Below, one piece after another: positions 16,792 through 25,919 of a stretch of DNA of 64,000 nucleotides (positions are counted from its first letter, which is position 1; every line of letters starts with the position of its first letter). Below the pieces are notes generated by a model. The model searched no databases, was not told the origin of the DNA, and saw only the letters and a program-made list of their open reading frames with translations. The stretch lies in NCBI GenBank assembly GCA_964526565.1, contig CAZGMC010000004.1, positions 28,633 to 92,632 on the forward strand, written 5' to 3'. Both the position numbers and the translations under genes were made by a program. Source of the stretch: CAZGMC01 sp964526565 (GTDB lineage: Bacteria > Pseudomonadota > Alphaproteobacteria > DSM-16000 > Inquilinaceae).

Positions 16792-17253
16792 TCAGCCGGA
16801 GTCGACCTTGATGCCGTCGACGGCGCCCCGCGCCGACTCCCGCAAGGCGGCGATGTCCGTGGCCTGGGCGCGCAGGATCCAGTCCATCAGATCGCGGCTG
16901 GAGACGATGCCGGCCAGACGTCCCGCGCGGCTGACCGGCAGATGGCGGATGCGCTGGTCGGTGACCATCAGCATCGCGTCCTGCACCGTCGTCGTCTCGT
17001 CCACGCACAGCGGGGCGGGCGTCATGACGCGCTCCACCGGCGTGCCGTGCGGATCGCGGTGCTCTGCCACGACCCGGCGCAGCAGGTCGCGCTCCGTGAA
17101 GATGCCGCGCAGCCGGTCGCCGGCCACCACAAGAACGGCACCAATGTTGACCTCGCGCATGATCTGCACCGCATCGGCGACCGCCATGTCCGGCGGCACC
17201 GTGTAGAGCACGGGCGGCTTTGCCCTGAGCACTTCGCTGAGCATTCGTTGCAT
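16792..17253 (-). CDS. CBS domain pair protein
   Basis: 153-residue cytoplasmic protein made of two CBS domains: the first around residues 15-70 (VPPDMAVADAVQIMREVNIGAVLVV, GIFTERDLLRRVV) and the second around 80-130 (TVQDAMLMVTDQRIRHLPV, GIVSSRDLMDWIL). CBS pairs bind adenine nucleotides and sense energy state. The start Met at 17253 gives the usual N-terminus MQRMLSEVLRAK; an upstream open extension is not protein-like. It is transcribed away from the urea cluster and lies 85 bases before the acuI-like gene, with which it may be co-transcribed. No partner enzyme is fused. Confidence 0.88.
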   Translation of the reverse strand: MQRMLSEVLRAKPPVLYTVPPDMAVADAVQIMREVNIGAVLVVAGDRLRGIFTERDLLRRVVAEHRDPHGTPVERVMTPAPLCVDETTTVQDAMLMVTDQRIRHLPVSRAGRLAGIVSSRDLMDWILRAQATDIAALRESARGAVDGIKVDSG

Positions 17254-17460
17254 CGCCAGTCTCCCGTCGCTGGCCCGCCGGACGGGCCGTGCCCGCCCAT
17301 TATGCACGGCGGCGGACGCCAGTGCACGGCTTTGCCCTGATTGCGGTTTCGCGTTCTGTGCCGATACCCGGACAACAATGCCCAAGAATTCACCACAAGG
17401 CCTTTTGCTTATTTTTTAATCATGTCCGACCGGTGCTGCCTTTTTTGCAATCGCGCGGAT

Positions 17461-17511
17461 CCCGGCATTCGGGACAACCTGTCAATGATTCCGGGGATTC
17501 GTGACATACCT
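17461..17511 (+). promoter_or_regulatory. Imperfect direct repeats upstream of urtA
   Basis: Two related blocks, CCCGGCATTCGGGACAACCT (17461-17480) and CCGGGGATTCGTGACATACC (17491-17510), are spaced about three helical turns apart, just upstream of the candidate sigma-54 promoter. The position suits an activator binding as two dimers. They do not match the enteric NtrC consensus well, so the regulator is unknown. Confidence 0.4.
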
Positions 17512-17516
17512 CTGAA

Positions 17517-17532
17517 TGGCATGGAACGTGCG
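17517..17532 (+). promoter_or_regulatory. Candidate sigma-54 promoter of the urea transport operon
   Basis: TGGCATGGAACGTGCG has the invariant GG and GC doublets at the correct 10-base separation and matches most of the TGGCAC-N5-TTGC consensus. It lies 45 bases before the urtA start. Urea uptake is often under nitrogen (NtrC, sigma-54) control, which agrees with this placement. Confidence 0.5.
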
Positions 17533-17576
17533 TCTCGCTGCGCTGCAAAAACAACCAGCGCAGAGGAGTCGTAGGG

Positions 17577-18866
17577 ATGAACGTGTTGCGCATGGGGCGG
17601 CGGCTGGCGCTCGCCGGTGCGGTCGCCTGTGCCGGTATCGGTACGGCGCAGGCGCAAGAGGGCGAGCCGATCCGCGTCGGCGTCCTGCACTCGCTCTCTG
17701 GCACGATGGCGATCAGCGAGACCACGCTGCGCGACGTCGTGCTGATGATGGTCGAGGAGCTGAACGAGGACGGCGGCCTGCTCGGCCGGCCGGTCGAGGC
17801 GGTGGTGGTCGATCCGGCCTCCGACTGGCCGCTGTTTGCCGAGAAGGCGCGCGAGCTGCTGACCGTGCACGACGTGGACGTGGTGTTCGGCTGCTGGACC
17901 TCGGTCAGCCGCAAGTCGGTGCTGCCGGTGTTCGAGGAGCTGAACGGCCTGCTGTTCTATCCCGTCCAGTACGAGGGCGAGGAATCGTCGCGGAACATCT
18001 TCTACACCGGCGCGGCGCCGAACCAGCAGGCGATCCCGGCGGTGCAGTACCTGATGGACGAGTACGGCATCGAGCGCTGGGTGCTGCTCGGCACCGATTA
18101 CGTCTACCCGCGCACCACCAACCGCATCCTGCGCGCCTTCCTGAACGAGAACGGCGTCACCGACGACGACATCATGGAGGAGTACACCCCGTTCGGCCAC
18201 TCCGACTGGCAGACCATCGTCGCCCAGGTGCGCGACTTCGCCAATCAGGGCGTGCCGACGGCGGTCGTCTCCACCATCAACGGTGACGCCAACGTGCCGT
18301 TCTATCGCGAGCTGGCCAACCAGGGCATTGATGCGGTCGACCTGCCGGTGGTCGCCTTCTCGGTCGGCGAGGAGGAGCTGTCGGGCATCGACACCACCAA
18401 CCTGGTCGGGCACCTGGCCTCGTGGAACTATTTCATGTCCGTGGACACGCCAGAGAACGCGGCGTTCATCGCACGCTGGCACGAACACATCGGCGACGAC
18501 GGCCGCGTCGTGAACGACCCGATGGAGGCGCACTACATCGGCTTCAACATGTGGGTCCAGGCGGTGCGCCAGGCCGGCAGCACCGATGTCGACGCCGTGC
18601 GCCAGGCGATGTACGGCCAGGCCGTGCGGTCGCTGTCCGGCTATGACGTGGTCATGAACACCAATCACCACCTGTCCAAGCCGGTCATGATCGGCGAGAT
18701 CCTGCCCGACGGCCAGTTCGAGGTCGTCTGGCAGACCGACGACCTGGTCATTGGCGACGCCTGGTCGGACTTCATCCCCGAAAGTGCCGTCCTGACCGCC
18801 GACTGGACCTATCCCTGGGTCTGCGGCAACTGCCAGGAGCCGCGCTTCGAGCCGGCGCAGTACTGA
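17577..18866 (+). CDS. urtA: Urea ABC transporter substrate-binding protein
   Basis: 429-residue periplasmic receptor of the UrtABCDE high-affinity urea transporter. A signal peptide of about 26 residues ends at AQAQ. UrtA-specific stretches include VLHSLSGTMAISETTLRD, FGCWTSVSRKSVLPVFEE, NGLLFYPVQYEGEESS and the Cys pair CGNCQEP near the C-terminus. Length is normal. AGAGGAG lies 9 bases before the ATG. It heads the urt-ureD operon and is separated from urtB by about 100 bases holding a hairpin, the common arrangement for over-producing the receptor. Confidence 0.97.
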   Translation: MNVLRMGRRLALAGAVACAGIGTAQAQEGEPIRVGVLHSLSGTMAISETTLRDVVLMMVEELNEDGGLLGRPVEAVVVDPASDWPLFAEKARELLTVHDVDVVFGCWTSVSRKSVLPVFEELNGLLFYPVQYEGEESSRNIFYTGAAPNQQAIPAVQYLMDEYGIERWVLLGTDYVYPRTTNRILRAFLNENGVTDDDIMEEYTPFGHSDWQTIVAQVRDFANQGVPTAVVSTINGDANVPFYRELANQGIDAVDLPVVAFSVGEEELSGIDTTNLVGHLASWNYFMSVDTPENAAFIARWHEHIGDDGRVVNDPMEAHYIGFNMWVQAVRQAGSTDVDAVRQAMYGQAVRSLSGYDVVMNTNHHLSKPVMIGEILPDGQFEVVWQTDDLVIGDAWSDFIPESAVLTADWTYPWVCGNCQEPRFEPAQY

Positions 18867-18877
18867 TCGCTGTCGAG

Positions 18878-18905
18878 CCGGGCTCTCCCGCTGCGGAGGG
18901 CCCGG
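18878..18905 (+). terminator. Hairpin between urtA and urtB
   Basis: An 11-bp stem (CCGGGCTCTCC at 18878-18888 with GGAGGGCCCGG at 18895-18905, one G-T pair) and a 6-base loop, without a T-tract. It probably acts as a partial terminator or 3'-end stabiliser that favours the receptor mRNA. Confidence 0.5.
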
Positions 18906-18968
18906 TGACCACGCGGGCGGCCGATCCTTCCGGCCTGCCTTCAGAACCTTTCGAACAAGGACCCGGCA

Positions 18969-20681
18969 GTGGTCATCGACATGAAGGTTTCCCGGCGCGC
19001 CTTTGACAAGGGCACCGTCGACAGGGTGCTGGCTGCACTGGCGGTCCTGTGGGTCACCGTGGTGGCGGTGCTGCTCGTCCTGTCCCTGTCCGGCCGCGCC
19101 GCGGCGGCCGAGGACGAGGCCTTCGCCGCGGTCGTGCAGGGGCTGGCCGAAGGCGGCTTCCGCGACAAGGCGGCGGCCATCGACGCCCTGGTGGCGCTGG
19201 GCGACCCGCGCGGCGTGGCGGTGCTGCAGGCCATGGCGCGGCGCCAGTTGTTCGTTTGGGGCGAGACCGGCGGGGTGGTCATCGGCGAGTCCGCCGGGCG
19301 CAGCCAGATCCGGTTGATCGATCCGGTCACGCAGGAACCGGTCGAGACGGTGGCGGCCGATGCGGTAGAGCCCGTCGCCATCAACAACCGGCTGCGCCGC
19401 AACCTGAATGGCGCGATCGGCCAGCTGCGCATCTTTGACCCGGACCCCAACGCGCGCATCGCCGCGGCCCAGGAACTGGCCCGCGATCGTTCGCCCGAAA
19501 CCGCCGACCTGCTGCGCCAGGCACTGGAGCGGGAGGAGGAGACGCGGGTGCGCGACGCGCTGGCCTATGCGCTCGCCCAGACCGACCTGTTCGGTGCCGA
19601 CCGCGCGCGACGGCTCGAGGCGATCGAGGCGCTGAGCGGCTCGCTCGACCCGCGCGTGCGCGCCCTGCTCAGCCGGGTCGTGCGCGACAACGCCGACCCG
19701 ACGGACCCCGACGTCGACGAGGCGGCGGCTGCCGCGGCACAGGCGGCGCTCGACCGGATCGAGACCAACCTGGCCTGGATCGACCTGGGCCTGAACATCT
19801 TCCAGGGCGTCTCGCTGGGCTCGGTGCTGCTGCTGGCGGCGATGGGGCTGGCGATCACCTTCGGCGTCATGGGCGTGATCAACATGGCCCACGGCGAGAT
19901 GATCATGCTCGGCGCGTATACCACGTTCGTGGTGCAGGAGATCTTCCGTGCCGCCGCACCGGGCCTGGTCGACCTGTACGTGCTGGCGGCGATCCCGGCG
20001 GCCTTCATGGTCGCCGCGGCGATCGGCGCCGGGCTGGAGCAGGGGGTGATCCGGTTCCTGTACGGCCGGCCGCTGGAGACGCTGCTGGCCACCTGGGGCA
20101 TCAGCCTGATCCTGCAGCAGATCGTGCGCATGATCTTCGGCGCGCCCAACCGTCAGGTCGCCAACCCCGACTGGATGCAGGGCGGGTTCGACCTGATCGG
20201 CGGCGCCGTGATCACCTACAACCGCCTGTACATTATCGTCTTCGCCCTGCTGGTGCTGGCCGCGGTGGCGGCGGCGATGCGCTACACCCGGTTCGGGCTG
20301 CAGATGCGCGCCGTGGCGCAGAACCGGCCGATGGCGGCGGCGATGGGCATCCGCTCCGGCCGGGTCGACGCGATGACCTTCGCGCTCGGCTCCGGCATCG
20401 CCGGCGTCGGCGGCGTGGCGCTCAGCCAGATCGGCAATGTCAGCCCGAACCTGGGCCAGTCCTACATCGTCGACAGCTTCATGGTCGTCGTGTTCGGCGG
20501 CGTCGGCAGCCTGTGGGGCGTGCTGGTCGCGGCCATGACGCTGGGCATCATCAACAAGTTTCTGGAGCCGTATGCCGGCGCCATGCTCGGCAAGATCATC
20601 GTGCTGGTGTTCATCATCCTGTTCATCCAGCGGCGCCCGCGCGGCCTGTTCGCCCTGCGCGGCCGTGCCGCCGAGGCGTAG
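18969..20681 (+). CDS. urtB: Urea ABC transporter permease UrtB
   Basis: 570-residue inner-membrane permease. After a signal-anchor segment (residues 18-45), residues 45-260 form a helical HEAT-like extension (AAIDALVALGDPRGVAVLQAM and similar units) that distinguishes UrtB from other LivH-type permeases. The permease domain follows: GVSLGSVLLLAAMGLAITFG, GVINMAHGEMIMLGAYTTF, PLETLLATWGISLILQQ, and the C-terminal VVVFGGVGSLWG. The GTG at 18969 has AAGGA seven bases upstream; an ATG four codons further in is an alternative. With UrtC it forms the urea channel. Confidence 0.96.
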   Translation: MVIDMKVSRRAFDKGTVDRVLAALAVLWVTVVAVLLVLSLSGRAAAAEDEAFAAVVQGLAEGGFRDKAAAIDALVALGDPRGVAVLQAMARRQLFVWGETGGVVIGESAGRSQIRLIDPVTQEPVETVAADAVEPVAINNRLRRNLNGAIGQLRIFDPDPNARIAAAQELARDRSPETADLLRQALEREEETRVRDALAYALAQTDLFGADRARRLEAIEALSGSLDPRVRALLSRVVRDNADPTDPDVDEAAAAAAQAALDRIETNLAWIDLGLNIFQGVSLGSVLLLAAMGLAITFGVMGVINMAHGEMIMLGAYTTFVVQEIFRAAAPGLVDLYVLAAIPAAFMVAAAIGAGLEQGVIRFLYGRPLETLLATWGISLILQQIVRMIFGAPNRQVANPDWMQGGFDLIGGAVITYNRLYIIVFALLVLAAVAAAMRYTRFGLQMRAVAQNRPMAAAMGIRSGRVDAMTFALGSGIAGVGGVALSQIGNVSPNLGQSYIVDSFMVVVFGGVGSLWGVLVAAMTLGIINKFLEPYAGAMLGKIIVLVFIILFIQRRPRGLFALRGRAAEA

Positions 20682-20699
20682 CGTGGGAGCGCGCAGGCC

Positions 20700-21845
20700 A
20701 TGGGGCCGATGACGCGGCGCCTGATGGCGCTGGAGAGCCGCGGCGGCTGGGGCGTGTTCGTCGCCGTGGCGGTGGTGCTGGGCGTGGTCGTGCCGGTGCT
20801 GAATTTGGCGGTGCCGCCGTCCTCGCCGTTTCATGTGCCGGACTTCCTGGTGGCGCTGCTCGGCAAGTACCTGTGCTTCGCCCTGCTGGCGCTGGCGCTC
20901 GACCTGCTATGGGGCTTCGCCGGGGCGCTCAGCCTGGGCCACGGCGCGTTCTTCGCGCTGGGCGGCTACTGCATGGGCATGTACCTGATGCGCCAGATCG
21001 GCGAGCGCGGCGTTTACGGCCACCCGGTGCTGCCCGACTTCATGGTGTTCCTGAACTGGTCGGAGCTGCCCTGGTACTGGTTCGGGTTCGACAGCTTCGC
21101 CTTCGCCATGCTCATGGTGGTGCTGGTGCCGGGGCTGCTGGCGCTGGTGTTCGGCTGGCTGGCATTCCGCAGCCGCATCTCCGGCGTCTACTTCTCGATC
21201 ATCACCCAGGCGATGACCTTCGCCCTGCTGCTGGCGTTCTTCCGCAACGAGATGGGCTTCGGCGGCAACAACGGCCTGACCGACTTCAAGACCATCCTCG
21301 GCTTCGACATCCAGAACCAGGGCACCCGCGTCGGCCTGTATCTGGCCACGGCGGTGTGCCTGGCGCTCGGCTATCTGCTGTGCCGCTTCGTGGTGTCGTC
21401 GAAGCTGGGCCGGGTGCTGGTCGCGATCCGCGACGCCGAGAGCCGGGTGCGCTTCCTCGGGTATTCGGTGACCCAGGCCAAGGTGTTCGTGTTCGTGCTG
21501 TCGGCCATGCTGGCCGGCGTCGCCGGGGCGCTGTACGTGCCGCAGGTGGGGATCATCAATCCCGGCGAGTTCTCTCCGGCCAACTCGATCGAGGTCGCGG
21601 TGTGGGTGGCGGTCGGCGGCCGCGGCACGCTGGTCGGGCCGATCCTGGGGGCGGTCGCGGTGAACAGCGCGGAGAGCTATTTCACCGGCTTCGCACCGGA
21701 CTTCTGGCTGTTCTTCCTGGGCGGACTGTTCGTGGTGGTCACATTGTTCCTGCCGCAAGGGCTGCTCGGCCTGCTCCGCCAGGCCGGCGGCCGGCTGCCG
21801 ACCCGTCTGCTCTCCCGGCGGTCGCGGAGGCAGCGCCATGCCTGA
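20700..21845 (+). CDS. urtC: Urea ABC transporter permease UrtC
   Basis: 381-residue LivM-type permease with about 9-10 hydrophobic segments. Marks are LDLLWGFAGALSLGHGAFFALGGY near residue 65, YFSIITQAMTFALLLAFFRNEMGFGGNNGLTDF near 165-200 and the coupling segment LVAIRDAESRVRFLGY near 240, which contacts the ATPases. It partners UrtB in the inner membrane. It begins 18 bases after urtB and its 3' end overlaps urtD by 8 bases, which points to translational coupling. Confidence 0.97.
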   Translation: MGPMTRRLMALESRGGWGVFVAVAVVLGVVVPVLNLAVPPSSPFHVPDFLVALLGKYLCFALLALALDLLWGFAGALSLGHGAFFALGGYCMGMYLMRQIGERGVYGHPVLPDFMVFLNWSELPWYWFGFDSFAFAMLMVVLVPGLLALVFGWLAFRSRISGVYFSIITQAMTFALLLAFFRNEMGFGGNNGLTDFKTILGFDIQNQGTRVGLYLATAVCLALGYLLCRFVVSSKLGRVLVAIRDAESRVRFLGYSVTQAKVFVFVLSAMLAGVAGALYVPQVGIINPGEFSPANSIEVAVWVAVGGRGTLVGPILGAVAVNSAESYFTGFAPDFWLFFLGGLFVVVTLFLPQGLLGLLRQAGGRLPTRLLSRRSRRQRHA

Positions 21846-22647
21846 GGACGTGATCTCCCGTCCGGGGCCGCAGGCGCCGGCCGCCGCGCCGGCCGTGCGC
21901 CCAGCGGGGACGGAGACGCTGCTCTACCTGGACGGCGTCACCGTCAGCTTCGACGGCTTCAAGGCGTTGAACGGGCTGTCGTTCGTGGTTCAGACGGGCG
22001 AGCTGCGCACCATCATTGGCCCGAATGGTGCGGGCAAGACAACCATGATGGACGTGGTCACCGGCAAGACCCGCCCCGACGCCGGCCGCGTCCTGTTCAA
22101 CGGCGACCTCGACCTGACCCGCCTGGACGAGGCGGCGATCGCCACCCTGGGCATCGGCCGCAAGTTCCAGAAGCCGACCGTGTTCGAGAAGCTGAGCGTG
22201 TGGGACAATCTGGACTTGGCGCTGAAGGACCGGCGCGGCGTGTTCCACACCCTGTTCGCTCGCCTGTCGGGCGAGCAGCGCGACCGCATCGAGGCGATCC
22301 TGACCACCGTCGGCCTGGCCGACCGCCGCGACGATCCGGCCGGCGACTTGAGCCACGGCCAGAAGCAGTGGCTGGAAATCGGCATGCTGCTCGGCCAGGA
22401 CCCGCAGCTGCTGCTGCTCGACGAGCCGGTCGCCGGCATGACCGACACCGAGACGGCCAAGACCGCCGAGCTGATCCTGGACATCGCCCGCCGCCACACC
22501 GTGATCGTGGTCGAGCACGACATGGCCTTCGTCCGCGACCTTGGTGCAAAGACGACGGTGCTGCACGAGGGTTCGGTGCTGGCCGAGGGCACGGTCGAGG
22601 CGGTGCAGAACGACGCGCGGGTCATCGAAGTCTATCTGGGACGGTGA
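21838..22647 (+). CDS. urtD: Urea ABC transporter ATP-binding protein UrtD
   Basis: 269-residue LivG-type ATPase. Walker A is IGPNGAGKTT near residue 60, the signature is LSHGQKQWLEIGM near 173, and Walker B is LLLLDEPVAGM near 192. Gln after the signature's Gly is retained, although the motif reads LSHGQ instead of LSGGQ, as is normal in UrtD. ATP hydrolysis drives urea import together with UrtE. It has a 25-residue Pro/Ala-rich N-terminal extension before the first strand. It overlaps urtC and lies 16 bases before urtE. Confidence 0.97.
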   Translation: MPEDVISRPGPQAPAAAPAVRPAGTETLLYLDGVTVSFDGFKALNGLSFVVQTGELRTIIGPNGAGKTTMMDVVTGKTRPDAGRVLFNGDLDLTRLDEAAIATLGIGRKFQKPTVFEKLSVWDNLDLALKDRRGVFHTLFARLSGEQRDRIEAILTTVGLADRRDDPAGDLSHGQKQWLEIGMLLGQDPQLLLLDEPVAGMTDTETAKTAELILDIARRHTVIVVEHDMAFVRDLGAKTTVLHEGSVLAEGTVEAVQNDARVIEVYLGR

Positions 22648-22663
22648 GGGGCGGCCTGGGACC

Positions 22664-23359
22664 ATGCTGGAAGCCAGCGACATCCACCTGTACTACGGCG
22701 CCAGCCATACCCTGCGCGGCGTCGACGTGACGGCCGAGAAGGGGCAGGTGACCTGCGTGCTCGGTCGCAACGGCGTCGGCAAGACCTCGCTCTTGCGCGC
22801 GCTGTTCGGGCTGCAGCCGGTGCGCCGCGGCCGGATCGCATGGGACGGCCGGCCGCTCGACGGCCTGGCCCCGTACGCCCGCGCCCGCCGTGGCCTGGCG
22901 CTGGTGCCGCAGGGGCGGGAGATCTTCCCGCGGCTGACCGTGCGCGAGAACCTGGAGACCGGCTTCGCCGCCGTGCCGCGGCGCCAGCGCACCCTGCCCG
23001 ATGAGATCTTCACGCTGTTCCCGGTGCTGCAGGACATGCTGCGCCGGCGCGGCGGCGACCTGTCCGGCGGCCAGCAGCAGCAGCTCGCCATCGCCCGGGC
23101 GCTGGTCACCCGGCCCAGCCTGCTGATCCTGGACGAGCCCACCGAGGGCATCCAGCCGTCGATCATCAAGGACATCGCCACGGTGATCGCCCGCCTGAAG
23201 GATCGCGGCGACATGGCCATCGTGCTGGTCGAGCAGTATTTCGACTTCGCCCGCGACCTGGCCGACCGGTTCTTCGTGATGGACCGCGGCGAGGTGGTCC
23301 TGTCCGGTACCCGCGCCGACATGGACGAAGGGGCGGTGCGGCGGTATTTGACGGTTTAA
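22664..23359 (+). CDS. urtE: Urea ABC transporter ATP-binding protein UrtE
   Basis: 231-residue LivF-type ATPase. Walker A is LGRNGVGKTS near residue 34, the signature is LSGGQQQQLAIARAL near 135, and Walker B is LLILDEPTEGIQPS near 157; the EGIQPS motif is characteristic of UrtE. The ATG at 22664 is chosen because it starts the protein just before the first beta-strand (MLEASDIHLYYG); an upstream open stretch duplicates the end of urtD in another frame. It is the last transport gene and is followed 48 bases later by ureD. Confidence 0.96.
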   Translation: MLEASDIHLYYGASHTLRGVDVTAEKGQVTCVLGRNGVGKTSLLRALFGLQPVRRGRIAWDGRPLDGLAPYARARRGLALVPQGREIFPRLTVRENLETGFAAVPRRQRTLPDEIFTLFPVLQDMLRRRGGDLSGGQQQQLAIARALVTRPSLLILDEPTEGIQPSIIKDIATVIARLKDRGDMAIVLVEQYFDFARDLADRFFVMDRGEVVLSGTRADMDEGAVRRYLTV

Positions 23360-23407
23360 CGGTTTGACGGGTGCGCCGGGGCCGCGGCTTTGCTAAAGCC
23401 AAAGGTG

Positions 23408-24232
<825 letters not shown>

Positions 24233-24252
24233 GGGAGCGTCGCGCACGGGAG

Positions 24253-24480
24253 GGTGCCATGACGGACGCCAAGGTGCTGTACGAGACCGACTTTCACGAG
24301 TGGCTCCTGGACCAGGCGACGGCCCTGCGGCGCGCCGCTGCCGTGGGCAGCAACCTCGACCTCGATTTCGAGAACCTGGCCGAGGAGATCGAGAGCATGG
24401 GCAAAAGCGAACTGAGCGCGGTCGAAAGCGCCTATGCCCGTGTGATCGAGCACCTGCTCAAGCTGGAGCATTCGCCGGCA
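24253..24480 (+). repeat. 228-bp perfect direct repeat, copy 1
   Basis: Bases 24253-24480 are identical to 24747-24974 at every position I compared, including synonymous sites. The repeat covers the ribosome-site side, start codon and first 74 codons of two adjacent DUF29 genes. Downstream the two genes differ markedly. Confidence 0.93.
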
Positions 24481-24735
24481 CTTTATCCGCGGGGAGGTTG
24501 GGAAACATCGGTTGCCGTGCATCGCCAGGATGCTGAAGAAGAATTGCGCAAGAGCCCGAGCCTGCTTGGCAAGATCGACTGGGACCGCGTCTATCGGCGG
24601 GCGCGCAAGATTGCCGCCATCGGGCTCCGGCGCGACGGCATCGCCGCGCGGGACCTGCCGGAATCGTGCCCGTACACGCTCGACCAGATCCGCGACGAGG
24701 ACTGGTGGCCCGCCAACCGCCACGGGCTCGACTGA
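24259..24735 (+). CDS. DUF29 family protein, copy 1
   Basis: 158-residue cytoplasmic protein of the DUF29 family, normal length. Family marks are YETDFHEWLLDQATALR near residue 8, LDFENLAEEIESMGKSE near 40, VIEHLLKLEHSPA near 62 and the C-terminal CPYTLDQIRDEDWWPANR. The structure is probably all-helical. Biochemical function is unknown; the family is abundant in cyanobacteria and alphaproteobacteria and often found in multiple copies beside mobile or toxin-antitoxin DNA. It begins 26 bases after ureD in the same direction and is followed 17 bases later by a near-copy. Confidence 0.92.
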   Translation: MTDAKVLYETDFHEWLLDQATALRRAAAVGSNLDLDFENLAEEIESMGKSELSAVESAYARVIEHLLKLEHSPALYPRGGWETSVAVHRQDAEEELRKSPSLLGKIDWDRVYRRARKIAAIGLRRDGIAARDLPESCPYTLDQIRDEDWWPANRHGLD

Positions 24736-24746
24736 GCGGGGAGGAC

Positions 24747-24974
24747 GGTGCCATGACGGACGCCAAGGTGCTGTACGAGACCGACTTTCACGAGTGGCTC
24801 CTGGACCAGGCGACGGCCCTGCGGCGCGCCGCTGCCGTGGGCAGCAACCTCGACCTCGATTTCGAGAACCTGGCCGAGGAGATCGAGAGCATGGGCAAAA
24901 GCGAACTGAGCGCGGTCGAAAGCGCCTATGCCCGTGTGATCGAGCACCTGCTCAAGCTGGAGCATTCGCCGGCA
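24747..24974 (+). repeat. 228-bp perfect direct repeat, copy 2
   Basis: Second copy of the block at 24253-24480; the two copies are 494 bases apart start to start. Confidence 0.93.
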
Positions 24975-25229
24975 CGGTATCCGCGGCGCGGCTGGAAGGT
25001 CTCTGCCACGGTGCACCGTCAGGACGCCGAAGAAGAGCTGCGCAAGAGCCCCAGCCTGCTGCGCAAGATTGACTGGGGCCGGCTCTACCGGCGGGCGCGC
25101 AAGGTTGCCGCGGTCTCCCTTGAAGACGACGGCATTGCTGCGCGGGACCTGCCGGGATCGTGCCCGTACACGCTCGAGCAGATCCGCGACGAGGACTGGT
25201 GGCCGGCCAACCGCCACGGGCTCGACTGA
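24753..25229 (+). CDS. DUF29 family protein, copy 2
   Basis: 158-residue paralogue of the preceding gene. The first 74 residues and their codons are identical; the remainder diverges at many positions (for example RYPRRGWKVSATVHRQ instead of LYPRGGWETSVAVHRQ) while keeping the family's DEDWWPANR ending. That pattern indicates a tandem duplication with later exchange of the 5' half rather than a single recent duplication. Function unknown. It is followed 20 bases later by an Uma2 gene with a strong AGGAGG site. Confidence 0.92.
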   Translation: MTDAKVLYETDFHEWLLDQATALRRAAAVGSNLDLDFENLAEEIESMGKSELSAVESAYARVIEHLLKLEHSPARYPRRGWKVSATVHRQDAEEELRKSPSLLRKIDWGRLYRRARKVAAVSLEDDGIAARDLPGSCPYTLEQIRDEDWWPANRHGLD

Positions 25230-25249
25230 CCGGCGACAGGAGGCCGCCC

Positions 25250-25822
25250 ATGCCCGACACGGTGCCCACCTGCATGACGGTTGAACAGTTTCTGGCCTGG
25301 GACGACGGCACCGACCGCCGCTACGAGCTGGTCGACGGCGTGCCCGTCGCCATGGCGCCGCCGCGCGGCAACCATCAGGTCCTGGCCGGGACCATGGCTG
25401 GCCACCTGTACATGGCGTTGCGGGAGCGGCCGCCGTGCACGGTGCGCGTCGAAGCCGGCATCCGCTCGCGGCTCAATGCCAACACCTGGTTCCAGGCCGA
25501 CCTGGCCGTGACCTGCACCCCGGCCGCATCGAACGATCCGGAGGTGCCGGAGCCCATCCTGATCGCCGAGATCCTGTCACCGTCAACCAGCAGCCGCGAC
25601 CGGCGCCGCAAGCTGCCGGAATACCGCGCCATCCCGTCCGTCCGGGAGATCATCCTGGTCGACCAGGAGCAGGTCTATTGCGAGGTCCACCGCCGCCTCG
25701 ACGCCGAACGCTGGCTCACCGACCTGCTGCGCGAGCCGGACGACCGCCTGCGCCTGGACACAATCGCCCTGGATCTGCCGCTGGCGGAACTGTACGCGCG
25801 GGTGCCGGTCGAGTTCGAGTAG
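25250..25822 (+). CDS. Uma2 family (DUF820) restriction-endonuclease-fold protein
   Basis: 190-residue PD-(D/E)XK-fold protein. The expected core is visible: TVEQFLAWDDGTDRRYELVDGVPVAMAPP (residues 8-38), VRVEAGIRSRLNANTWFQADLAVTC with the catalytic-type Asp (about 72-96), and PILIAEILSPSTSSRDRRRKLPEYRAI with the E-(I/V)-x-S motif (about 105-130). The family is widespread and often duplicated; a nuclease role is predicted by fold but rarely shown. AGGAGG precedes the ATG at 25250. It belongs to the block that separates ureD from ureA. Confidence 0.9.
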   Translation: MPDTVPTCMTVEQFLAWDDGTDRRYELVDGVPVAMAPPRGNHQVLAGTMAGHLYMALRERPPCTVRVEAGIRSRLNANTWFQADLAVTCTPAASNDPEVPEPILIAEILSPSTSSRDRRRKLPEYRAIPSVREIILVDQEQVYCEVHRRLDAERWLTDLLREPDDRLRLDTIALDLPLAELYARVPVEFE

Positions 25823-25919
25823 CGGCCGGGCCGGCTGTCCACCCTGGCCGGATCCTTCGCCGGGAAATGGCCGCACGCGAGCTGACCGCGGAAGCGTTGG
25901 CAACGTTCCCTCCCATTCA

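Noticed and set aside
17409..20834. A 1,141-codon minus-strand open frame opposite urtA and urtB
   Set aside because: Composition is typical of antisense shadows in GC-rich DNA; the plus strand carries unmistakable urea transport genes.
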